Assembly: GCA_020086605.1 (NCBI GenBank)
Contig: JACBWW010000016.1
Coordinates: forward strand, 14,859,408-14,923,407
Direction of reading: 5' to 3'
Length of the DNA: 64,000 nt
Origin: Lanius collurio
Taxonomy: Eukaryota; Chordata; Aves; Passeriformes; Laniidae
The position numbers and the translations under genes are program-made. Below are positions 52,800-63,514 of the stretch, piece after piece (position 1 is the first letter of the stretch; each line of letters opens with the position of its first letter). The notes under the pieces were generated by a model. That model searched no databases, was not told where the DNA came from, and saw nothing but the letters and a program-made list of their open reading frames with translations.

Positions 52800-54730
52800 C
52801 ATATTTATAAATTCAGTATAGCTGGTATTACTGATATTAGATGGGAAGACCTGCATAACTGAAACATTAAAATCAATGGTTATAACCTACTTTTGGAAAG
52901 ATCAAGTAGAGAGAAGGAGAAGAAGAGTGGCACTCTACAGTAAAAGAGCCACAGCCTGTTTTCAGGACGCTGTCAGCTCAGAAGCAAATGATGTGGATGC
53001 AGTGGATCAATACTCTAACAGATAAAACACTAGATGGGATAGCAGCTGCTGTCTGCAATTCACCAAATCATAGAAGACAGCAGGATGACTGGATGCCTTT
53101 GCACCTTCTGTAACGTGTAGGAGCAAAAACACTGCACAATCATCTGAGACTGCAGCCTGCCCAACACAGCCCTGAAGTTTCATGATGCTGGTACCTCTGC
53201 TGAATTTTTGAACACTCCAGATGAACGTTTCATAAATCACAATGGAGAACTCTCCAAGAATGAGAATTTTATGTGAGACAGCATCTCAGAAATAATGAAA
53301 CATGATCAGAGGTAGTTGGTAACAGAAGTAAATTAATATTAGTGGCTGTGATAACTTGATTGCTCTTTATGGGCACAAAGAGAATGAAGCCCACACAGTT
53401 ACCTGGATGGTGCAGTCTTTTTACCAACCTGAAAATTACTGAAAAGGAGAATCAGCTAGGAGATAAAACAGGTCAATAATTGGAAAATACAAACATTTAT
53501 TGGCTGAAAAATCAGGAAAGAAAGTTGTATGGATTCAAAAAATATCTGGATCAAAGGGCTAATGAAAGCCTCTACTTAATTGTAAATCTATGAAATGAAA
53601 AAAGGTTTATAACATTAAATATAGAGTAGAACTAAGACATTACCTCTATAATTCCTCCAATAAGTGTAGCCAAGTTGTAAGGAAAAATTTATGTCCAGAG
53701 AATTAAGGACAATATTTTTCAAAATCATTAGGAACCCTGACAATGGTACCAGTTCTTTATCAGATTGAAGTGGAAGATTTGTTAAGAGTAATGAAGACAA
53801 GAAAGAAGTGTTCAATAAGTATTTGTGTTCAGTATTTAAGGAAAAGACAGAGAACTGATCATACTCTATGAGGATGATAAACTATCAGGCAATAAAAAAA
53901 AAGTAAAAAATTAAATGAAAGCTACTGAAGTAAGAAAAGTAAGAAATACTTGTGTGGGAGACTTCAGGTAACTTGCATCCAGGATTTGTTCAAGAGCTGA
54001 CTGCAGAATCTCTATAATTATTACTGCTTTTTGCTAAGCCTTGGAACAATTGGGAAGGTTCCAGAAAGCTGGAAGAAAACGTATGTTGTGTTAATATTTA
54101 AGACGGATAAACTTAATGACCTAGATAATTACAGTCCTGTCAGTCTGAAATTGATCTGGAGCTAAGTAATGGAATGGTTGACAGGGGACTCAATTACTAA
54201 CTAATTAAAGAGGAGAAATATGCTAAATGCCAATCTAAGTGCAATATGGAAAATAGATACTGTTAAACACATTTTCTGGCTTTTTTTCCAGTTGTGAGTA
54301 CAAGTGAAAGACAACAGTGTTGATACACTTTGATTCTATATGACATTTGATGTGGTATTCATGCATTTGAGTTAAGAAAACATGATAATACAAAATTGAC
54401 ATGTCTCACACTAACTGAATGGAGAACTGGTAAGTGACATTTCAAAATGGAAATTTAAATGGGGATGATCACAGAATAGGTATTCTGCTGGGATAGCTTC
54501 ATGGGCATACACTAGTTCACAATTTTATCAGTAATTTAGAAGAAAACACAAAGGTTTGCAGAAGACTCAGTCATTACAGAAGAAATCAGTAATAAAAAGA
54601 AAATATCACTGAGACTGTTGAGAAGTATTACTGGGTGATCTGGTACAAACTAACAATAAGATCCAAATGTAAAGCCACAGGAGCAAAAGCTTCAGAGGTC
54701 TATTCTATGGGGGTTTGAAAGCTCTAAGAG
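52800..54730 (+). mobile_element. Decayed L3/CR1-clade LINE with endonuclease and reverse transcriptase relics
   Basis: Three islands of ORF2-like coding similarity lie in the right order and orientation. At 52824-52853 the translation GITDIRWEDL matches the endonuclease block usually read as GITETWW in L3/CR1 elements, followed by a NGYNL-like block. At 53805-53849 EVFNKYLCSVFKEKT matches the linker block usually read as AEVLNAYFTSVFTSKT. At 54064-54147 a reverse transcriptase block ends in NYSPVSL (family form NYRPVSL). DNA similarity to the L3 consensus as I remember it continues through about 54130-54290 and 54500-54600 (FISNLEEN-type block). Stops and frameshifts are frequent, so it is dead. 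The stretch 53000-53600 is poorly recognisable and may be heavily decayed or hold an insertion. Confidence 0.85.
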
Positions 54731-55717
54731 GGCTAATTCAACATTTAAACTATTTTTTACTTGATTATCTGGTCCTATGACAAATAGTCAAATAAACTCA
54801 CATTCACATCCCATGTCACTACTATCAAGACTGGATGTACTTCAACAGTAATATACCCAACCATCCTGCATGAAAGAAGGAAGAAATGAATCCATATTAC
54901 ATCATGCTACTAATATGCATTCAGAGCTCACACTGTAGTAGCTCTGAAGTGAACATTATGGTTTATGCAGAGAGTATGCCTGAAAAAGTAACACACAAAT
55001 TCTTAACAAGCCCTTTGGCAGCGTATCAGACTTGAAGGACCCTCAAAGATGAGCACGTGAAAGGCATTTAGTCTTATCACAGAAATACTCTTTTCCTTTC
55101 CCTCACTGTGGTAGCTGACAAAATAGCCCAGTTCTAAGTGGTATGTACCAGAATCCAGCCCAAAATTAGTTGGTAGCAGTTGCTGCATTACGTATGCCAG
55201 TGCTAACAAATACACCCAGACTCTCTAGTCCTTTCACAAACCCAGCTACTCTACATGTGTTTACTTCAGCACACAGAGCCCAAGTTAAAATTTACAGCTC
55301 AAAGAGTATTCTTAGCTGGGAACAGGAAAATAGGAAAGTTAGAGACCAGAGGCTGAACGAGTTCTAGTTCCCTTCCTCCCTTAGCTTCATGGGGTACACT
55401 GGGGAAGAAAAACTGTGTTCTCACACTCTTGTCAACACTATAGCTGCACCTTCTCCTGAGATGAGATCTCTCCCCAGCCCTTCAAACTTACATGGCTCTC
55501 TCAGGCGTGTGCTCAGCATCCGTTCCTGGGGTTTCAGTGGCTTCACCCCTGAGACCACTACGCTCTGGGAAGGACGTGCCTTTTATGGACAGGATCCAAT
55601 GGACCTTTTCCTCAAAGTGCATTTGTGCCTGCAATGTGTTTTAACAGACAGAAATACGATCATGAGTTATTGTAAGTGTAGGTTTTGTGGCTGGGTTTAC
55701 CCAACATTACTGAATAT
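54731..55717. other. Non-coding DNA, no feature recognised
   Basis: A plus-strand open frame of 119 codons (55389-55748) crosses this part and ends inside the tandem duplication. It has no conserved motif and I do not call it a gene. Confidence 0.6.
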
Positions 55718-55812
55718 TTTTAGGGCAGATGCCCTAAAATGTCTTTAAAGTGTGTGCAGCCGATTTTAGGGCAGATGCCCTAAAATGTCTTTAAAGTGTG
55801 TGCAGCCGATTT
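55718..55812. repeat. 46-bp tandem duplication containing an inverted repeat
   Basis: Positions 55718-55766 are identical to 55764-55812, giving two perfect copies with a 46-base period. Each copy centres on TTTTAGGGCA-GA-TGCCCTAAAA, an inverted repeat with 10-base arms and a 2-base centre (55718-55739 and 55764-55785). The exact identity shows the duplication is recent, or an assembly artefact. No coding role is apparent: the open frame ending at 55748 stops inside the first copy. Confidence 0.92.
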
Positions 55813-58800
55813 ATAACACTTCTGAGAAAAAAGATCTGTGTTTCCTTGAGTTCAGTGAACTGTCAGATATTATTATAGTGGCATATACATAAACAAGAAT
55901 AAAATTACTTTGTACAAAATCATACATAAAGGATGTCAGACAATTGGAAAATTGTATACATTTATTCATGTTTTAAAATAATCCAGGCACAATTTTGCAA
56001 ATACATAGAAGCACATTCTCCAAATGGGAGCAAAACCTAAGTAACACACAGCAAGAAAACACATGGCAAAACATATAAAATAAGTATAAATAGTATGAAA
56101 ATTTTCTAAGTTCACAGTGGTATCTGCTATCAATACACTTGTCAGCATTACAAAAAGGCAACCAAAGAATATATGTAATAAATTGTGTAACATGAACTGC
56201 CAAAAAAAGTTTATGTTAGCAGCATATAGTAGCAACTTTCTAAGAACAGAAGAATGCTTGCACACTGTATATATATGCACACATATACAGATACAAGTGG
56301 AAGGCCACAAGAATGAAATTACCCTGGGAAAATGATGAAGGGAATTTTTATGTGTCTTGCTGTATATAAAAACAATGCATGCATTAGCAAGCATCCAGCA
56401 TGTCCAGGATAAAATTACATCCACAAGCAGAATCACATTAACTCTTCATCAAACAAAGCACTTACCATGCTGTACCCATGCCTGATCACTTTGTCCTATA
56501 TCACACTCCTGAATTATGGAGCTCGTTTGGATGGTAAATTTAGGAAGAATCAGGAGCCCTTGGTTCCCATGATCTGACAGGAGGAATCAGATCTCAGATT
56601 TGAAAGAAAAATACCCATGGAAAAAATACCCAGCAAAGCCTGAGCTGTAAGACGGTCTAGCAGGAATTCCACTTTCCTGTGGGACAGTCCAGTACAGTGG
56701 CCTCACTTAATGAGCTTTAGTTTTCGTGATGGAGCATTCCTGAGCATGTGCACCACATTCCTTTTGGATGGAAAAAAGGATGTGCTCCAACCACTAGTGG
56801 CATTCAGCTCATGGGGTCAAACTAGAGATAGGTGTGGAGATCAGGTTCTTAGCACCAAGAGTTTCAGGCTACAGATCCTATCCAGCTAAGCTAATTCTTT
56901 GCTAACACAGACACAGGCTTTGGAAATACACAGAATAAACATTAATCAACAAGTACTATAAGCTGTATAACCATGTAGATTAGTCTTAGTTGTTCTTACC
57001 TGACCTTCCCTACAGACACTCATTGTGTTTGCAGACATGTGAGTGTGTCTGTGTAGGAGGAGGGCACAGGTGATCAGCCAGAAGAGCAGTAGGCACACAG
57101 TTTGTTTTTCCTTTGGCCACCTTCAGAAATACTATTTTCAGTAGTAACAATATGAAAAACTCTGCAGGCATCTTAGCCAACCTTCTAAATGTTCAATTCC
57201 CATTAAAAAGGTACTCCCATAAATATAAAAACTTTGGGATCATTGCCCTCCAAACCTATTAACAACATCTGTGTCAAAAAAGTCATTCCAGAGTTACACT
57301 CAGGATGTGAGATTTCCTTAGAGCACAACACAGAATTGTTATTGTGAGTGCCAGAGTAGGTTCACAAAAGCAAGCTGAACTATTTCTGATATTTCAGTGA
57401 AAAATGTCAAATTTGGTAATTATTTCTTGACTGGTTTCAGCAGTTTATTTGCTGCCAGCTGTACTTTCAGAGCTCCAGCAAAGTGCTCTGGGCAACATAC
57501 GATATGAGAGAAAGAAAAAGTACTACTTCTGCTGCTTGAACTAAGTTTACACAAAACTTACATTATTTATTATAGCGGAGAATAAAATGTCTAACATGCT
57601 ATCATGCATAATACATGGTAAGAACATGCATTAGTTCAAGTTTACAGTCTCTTTATGGCCAGTAAATGAGAACAGCAGTGGCAGATGCTGATTGCTGCAT
57701 ATTTTGTGGAATTCCCAGAAGTAGCAAAAGCAATGCAAAAAAAGGCATGAAATCAGCTGTTTAAGACACCCATAAAATAGTGACTCTTTGTGAGTTAATC
57801 ATACAAACAATAACAAAACCCAGTGATGTCTTTCCCATCATATTCAAAGAAACTGAGTTCAGCACCTGAGGTGAGACTGTGCCCCAAGCAAATCATGCTG
57901 CTGACTGGAAAGTGTGTCCCTGCTCTAACACTGCACCCCAGGGCAGATTCAGCACTTTCCTGATCCACAGAAAGGGAGGATGAGCTGGCTTTGTGTGGAT
58001 CACAGGCTGCATTAGTCAGATGGAGAATTCTTCTCCAATGGGACTGGAAGGGGCCCAAGGCTGCAGCTAGGTAGGGACCTGCAAAAGCTGGGTGAGCAGG
58101 CACAGATATGCCAAACACATCATTACGGTTTCCACAGAAGTCCTGTCTTTCGATGGAGACAGACCTTCTCTTTCTCTTTCAACCCCTTTTAGAGGGTTTC
58201 TTGAGGAGATTCTAATCCAGAACAGACAGACAAGACTTCTGTAGATTATGCTAGACAAGGTTTACTTCCCTTTCCCTGTGACTTTAGCTATATACATCAC
58301 AGCAATACCCAGAGAAATTTTTATGAATTTGGTGGCTGGCTTCATTCCTCTATGGTTAAGTTCCATTCCTGTGCATCCACTCAGGAAAGAAGGAACAGAA
58401 TGGGGCACATCTGATAAAAATAAAACATATCCTCTGCAAAGGAACTAAATATAGTCAAGAAAACCAGGACTATTTTAGTAAATACATGACTGTTGTTCAC
58501 AGTACATTACAATGCCCACAGATAGCTCCTGTGTGGCACTAACATAGAAGTTCACCCTTGTGGTTCATCATGAACAAACCCTAGGCTTGCTTGAGCACAA
58601 CTAAAGACACCCTATTTTTGACATACATGCAGAAAAAAAGACAGCAAATTATAAGCATCATTATGTAAAGTGCTTCTGATTTTCTACTCACTGAGGGCAT
58701 CTATATCCACCTATATTCACAAGGGATTACTTATTTAATTCTTACTTACCTGGACATGTCTTCTGGTTGAGCATCTGTGCTCTGCTGCCAGCTATCTTTG

Positions 58801-61202
58801 TGTGAGGTCCTACTTCAGTCCAGCCCACAAGCAGGTGGATAATGAAAGACCATCAGCACCAGCCCACCAGGAGTTGGATGGGCTTCTCTTTATTAATTCT
58901 GCAAAGCATTGTGTGCACATGGTACTCCCCAGCCAAAACACTGCTTACCTTAGCACCCAGGAGTGCAAAGATTTTACTGGGGTAGGTGATGTATTCATGA
59001 ACTTTCCAAAGCCACTTCCATTAGTTTTGAAGTGAGCCCTCAGGGATTCCTGAATCAGTGAGTGTTCAGATAATTTGTGTCAGGCACTTCTTCACCCCTG
59101 GTGCTGTTTATGTGGAAATATTTAACAACACAGAACTTGCCTCTATTTTTTCCTGTAAAGCCCATGCTTTCCCATTGCTGATAATTCCTACTAGAGAGAG
59201 TAGGACAATTATCCTACACAGGAGCTAAAGGCATTTGAAGAAAAGGGAATACTTTAGTAAAATATTTCCAGGAGATATCAACGGGTACTCCTTGCCTAAA
59301 GCACTTTAGGGGCATTTTTTAGAAGTTGGAACACCATCTGCTCCTAAGTAGAGCTCTCCATCAGTTCTTCCCATTTACTGATGTAACTGATAGGAGCAGT
59401 CTGCAGATGGAGCCTCCCAGCCCAGATGGAAAGGGAATTTGGCTGGATATAGAGACTAATTTTTCTCTCTCTGAGAAGAGGCCTTGGTATAAGCAGAAGG
59501 ATGTGATCTGGACATCTAATGGGGATGAAAAGGTTGGGATCATGTCTGTTGAGTCAGTTTGGAGAGAAAAAACAACACTTTTTAATTTTATTCAGTCAAT
59601 TATCCATGAATAGTAATTAGCCAGTCAATAAAGATATTTTTTAAATGAAAATTTCTGCTCTACTTTGAAAAAAAAAAGTAAGAAGGTAATGCAACATAAA
59701 GTATATTAAAATTTAAATGTTTATTAAAACCAAGCAATTTATGCCTTTTTTCCCCTCTTTTTTTCCAACAAGTTTATTAAATCCCCCTAAATTTAAAAGA
59801 AACTTTTGGTGACTTCTTAGCTCACTGATGGCAAAAAAAGGCCAAACTATTTTTGAGCATTCCTCTATTAGCCACAATGTGAAAATGCATTTTAAAAACC
59901 TCAGGTAAACTCCCTGGTTGTTTTGTACACACGAGTAGTTGATTAAAATAGGAATGCTTGTATGAATAAGCAATTAGGGTATGATTACATTCAGGTAAAC
60001 TGTAGTAGGTTTTATCTTAAAGAATTAATAAGTGATTCTCAGCTGATGTTTTAATGCTCTCAGAAGGTGAACCATCAAGGTCCCTTATACACATCCAAGT
60101 CCTACATTCTTTCTTTAGTAGCACAGCTGATTTTTAACAGATTTCAACCAAGTAATTTCTTTGTAGAATCATCTTTAACATGGTGGTCACAGTTCCTTAC
60201 TCATAAAATAAAAATCATGTAAATATACACTTAACTTATGCTAAAGACAGGCTCATTTAAATAAGGGAACTGATGTTCATTTTTCCTAGTATGAATGAAG
60301 CCTGCTGCAACGTTTCTAAAGTGGATCTGCTTTTAGTGCAAATCCAGGCAGAGCAACACTTTCACTTCGTTCTGTGACAACTGAACTCTAATTGTGTTCT
60401 CAATTTTGTGTACATACAGATGTTCTTGGAACTGTACTTTTCTTCACTTTCCTTTGTGATACTGTTTCATGCAGCATGCAAGCACTCTTCAAGGAGCTTC
60501 AGAATGAAATATATATTTTACAACACGTTTATGGTGAATTGGCAAGTATTAATTATCTTAGAAACATTCTCAGGCTTTAAAACCACCTTGCATGAGAACA
60601 TAACTCCGGCAGAATCCTTCTGCTCACTGGGGAGAAACACTGCTTCATGAGTACACTTCCATATAAGTCTGTCCAGCCCAAACAATTTCACAGCAGTTTT
60701 CTATTAACCCAGAAACCTTCTAAATACCAGTTCAATTGGCTGATGTTCTCTTCAGTTCCTCTTCCCTCAAGGGAATGATAGGATTTCCCATGCTGTCCTG
60801 TACAATATGTGTGGAATATTCTCCCTAATTCTGCACATCCTGCATTCTTCAAATCCTGCATTACAATTTTTATTAGCTTTCCATATATTCAGCCACCCAT
60901 CTGAACTGAAAAGATGCACATGGTGATAAATCTGGTTTTGCTACTATAGCTCTTCATCCAACCATGACCCTTTTTCACCTTTTGATTTCATCCCATTTTG
61001 TATCAGCCTACAACTGATTTTAAACCCCAGGGACAAGAAACAGCCACTTTTAATTACTTGTATATCATAGCCTGTAGTTTTCAGACACTTTGGGCACCTC
61101 TTCTTCAAAGCATTATAGAAATAAGTTGAAAACAGGAATATTCATCTTAAGAGCTTTCAAGAAAGTCAGTCAAGAAAGGGAGTAGGAAAATACTATTGTT
61201 CT
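55813..61202. other. 5.4 kb of non-coding DNA
   Basis: A 156-codon minus-strand frame at 55966-56436 begins at GTG and encodes a Phe/Cys/Leu-rich hydrophobic peptide of the sort AT-rich DNA yields by chance. Short TA/CA microsatellite near 56265-56290. Nothing else is recognised. Confidence 0.6.
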
Positions 61203-61305
61203 TCTTTTCCAAACAGGAAGGTGAGACATAAAGTCATGCGAGAAGTCTGGGACGAAGTCTGTATTTGAATACAGATGTTTATCCAAGATCATAAGCATGG
61301 CCCCA
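61203..61305 (+). mobile_element. Possible MIR-type SINE 3' fragment
   Basis: AACAGGAAGGTGAGACATAAAG followed by a GGGACGAAGTCTGTATTTGAATACAGATGTTT block resembles the far 3' half of MIR (ACAGGTGAGGAAACTGAGGCACA, then GCTGGGATTTGAACCCAGGTCT). Similarity is weak and the spacing is short. Confidence 0.38.
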
Positions 61306-62225
61306 GCCTTTCTCTGACAACCAGTATGAGTACTTAAGAGTACTAAAGTAAGCAGGGAAATCCAAGCTCTATTAAAAAATAAAACCAGAGAGCTGCATTT
61401 ACGGTAGAAAATAGAAAGGGCAACAGAGATGATACCCTGGAATCATCCACCAACAGGAACAAGAAACCAATGATCAGGAGGAGGAATACTGGTGAAGAGA
61501 TTTCCTCCCCACCCTAAGAGTTGGAGCTGTCGATGAGAGAATATATATGCAATGAACATATAAAATATAGATTTATATATACAAATATACAATAGGAAAT
61601 AGTCAGTATACAAATACTTACATGTAAAAATAGCTTTTTACTTTCCCCTTTTCTTGATTTACAAAAGCATACAAAGTTTCCTGTTGCTTAATGTTTAAGT
61701 AGTGAGTAAACCCTGTGTGACATGTTCCACACATAATTTCTTCAAGTGTTCACAGTATTGGCTATTACAGTGTTGAATCTGACATTCCAGATGTTAAAAT
61801 ATTCATAGGACACAATCTAAACTTAAAGCATTAGTTTAAATACAATTTAAATAAAACCCACATGTGTAGTTGAATTATGGTCATATTACAAATGAGTCTG
61901 CTGCAGTTGAAAACTTTCCATGACAGTAAGCTTGGAAATACATATTTAAACTAGAGATGAGTATATTTTAAGATTCTTGAACTGCATTTTAATGTTCAGA
62001 TAATACTGTGAGATGGGCATTTCTTTCAACTTCATCTGAAGCAATGCAAGCTGATAGAACTCAGTATTACAAATTATCCTCAGTAGGAAAGCGGATGCAC
62101 AGAACAATTTGCTGTCAGATCTAGACACACTGTCACTTCCTTCAAATACCCAACAGACAAGAATAAATGACAGGTACCATTGCTTTTGTGTTAAGAATAA
62201 ATGATATGTAGCATTCTTCATCAGG
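61306..62225. other. Non-coding DNA with an AT-rich patch
   Basis: The stretch 61540-61625 is very AT-rich with repeated ATATA/AAATATA words. No gene or clear transposon. Confidence 0.6.
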
Positions 62226-62335
62226 AAAGTGCTTTAAATTAAATTAAATTAGTCCTCACAACACCCTTGTGAGGTATATAGACACTATCCTTGTTTTTAA
62301 AGATGGAGAAACTGGAGATCTAAAGTAAATTATGA
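62226..62335 (+). mobile_element. MIR-type SINE relic
   Basis: The plus strand reads AAGTGCTTTAAATTAAATTAAATTAGTCCTCACAACACCCTTGTGAGGTATATAGACACTATCC and then AGATGGAGAAACTGGAGA. These match, in order, the MIR consensus blocks around ATCCTCACAACAACCCTATGAGGTAGG, the TATTATCC box and AGATGAGGAAACTGAGG. The ATTAA-rich segment upstream includes a short AAATT tandem, probably a secondary slip. This is the clearest of the MIR-type fragments in the window. Confidence 0.78.
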
Positions 62336-63255
62336 TGGCTGCATGGGAAATACTGTCAAAATACTTTTATCTGGATGTTGGAGCAAGTCAAAGGCACAAG
62401 TGGAGTAAATGGAGATATTCATGAGACAACTTTACACTCAGCAGCTTGGGTACTGACAGCAGGCTTGGTACAACAGCCAAAAGTTCATCATGGGCTGCAA
62501 AACACAATCTTTGCCAAGTGCCATTCTGCTGGAGCTCAACTGTGGGACAACGATTCAAGAAATACAAACTACATCGTCCCAGATGGTGCAGCCTGACCAG
62601 GGCAGAAGGAAGCTACATTTCAGAAGTTATGAATTGATCAGGAGTCTTGAGTAGGTAATATTTTCTCATTCAAGAGTTGGGTGCAGTTCAAGAACCATGC
62701 TTAGCTCATCTCTAATTTTACCACATATGCAAGGGCTCACAATATAGTGTATCAACATATTCAGGTGTTTTTTAAAAATTACTCACTAATGAATCTTTGA
62801 GGTCTGTATTTTCCCTTACATTTCTCTTGTCTAAAATTTCTACTGATACCACAAATGGAACTAGTACTTCAATACAGCAAACGAGCTGCAAATAATAATT
62901 TTAAATATCTGAGATGATGGACAATTTTCAAAGGACCACCATGTTCTCTGTGTGTGTTCTCTGTGTGCACCTGTATATACAGGAAATCTCATCTGTCTTT
63001 AACTGCTGCTATCTTGAAGTAAAATCCAGTTAAAGTGCATAGTGTGGATTAAAACCCTAAGAAATAACAAACAATGTGTCTGCCTTCCACAGATGATTAA
63101 TTTTGCTTAACAGCTGAACCACCACCCTCTTTGTCTTCTGTTTTTTTAGTTTAGTGTTACCTAGGCTGAGAAAGGCCAGCCAGATGTAAGCAAAACTATT
63201 GTAAACTGAGACATTTTCGTAATATGCTGTTAAGGGAGAGTTAAGTAAACCAGTA
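62336..63255 (-). other. Probable 3' UTR/downstream flank of the terminal exon
   Basis: Because the minus-strand exon ends in a stop at 63256, some of this stretch is probably 3' untranslated sequence of that gene. I found no convincing minus-strand AATAAA close to the stop, so the end of the transcript is not placed. A small direct repeat (GTTCTCTGTGT twice) lies near 62943-62966. Confidence 0.4.
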
Positions 63256-63442
63256 TCAAGACACTGTCCAGTTGGGATGTGTAAATATTATTGTGTGCTT
63301 CTTGGCCCATTTAGCAAATACTTTCTTTTCCGTGATAAACCTATGGCCTCCATATGGAGCATTTTCATGGAGAAAGTATTCCTCACACTCATCTCTTCCT
63401 GGCTCGTAATAGTGGTAGGGAACTTTACGGAAGTCTTCTGAC
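63256..63442 (-). CDS. Terminal coding exon of an unidentified vertebrate gene (partial)
   Basis: This is the only segment that looks like a real exon. On the minus strand a pyrimidine-rich tract ending in CCCTAG gives a good 3' splice acceptor at 63443-63444. The exon opens with the third base of a split codon (phase 2 intron), runs 61 sense codons and ends in TGA at 63256-63258. The peptide is hydrophilic and well mixed: a Tyr/Pro/acidic stretch (VPYHYYEPGRDECEEY), then HENAPYGGHRF, a basic stretch (KKVFAKWAKKH) and a short C-terminus ending NWTVS. It has no membrane segment and no signal peptide. I do not recognise the family and assign no function. I see no convincing splice donor before the stop, so this is probably the last coding exon, with 3' UTR at lower coordinates and earlier exons beyond 64000. 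An upstream open frame to 63471 is intronic read-through. Confidence 0.75.
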
Positions 63443-63470
63443 CTAGGGAAAAAAGTTATACTTAAGTACA
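63443..63470 (-). promoter_or_regulatory. Splice acceptor and polypyrimidine tract of the terminal exon
   Basis: Read on the minus strand, a T-rich run followed by CCCTAG precedes the exon. The AG lies at 63444-63443, and the next base begins the coding peptide in a consistent frame. The run is typical of a strong U2-type acceptor. It sits only about 70 bases from the start of a CR1 insertion, so the branch point must lie in this short interval. Confidence 0.7.
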
Positions 63471-63514
63471 ATTGTCAAGAAAAACATAAATATATAATGT
63501 ACCTGAATACAGGA

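Noticed and set aside
55966..56436. 156-codon minus-strand frame encoding a strongly hydrophobic, Cys/Phe-rich peptide resembling a membrane protein
   Set aside because: It starts at GTG. The hydrophobic bias is expected from T-rich sequence, and another frame is open on the opposite strand in the same place.
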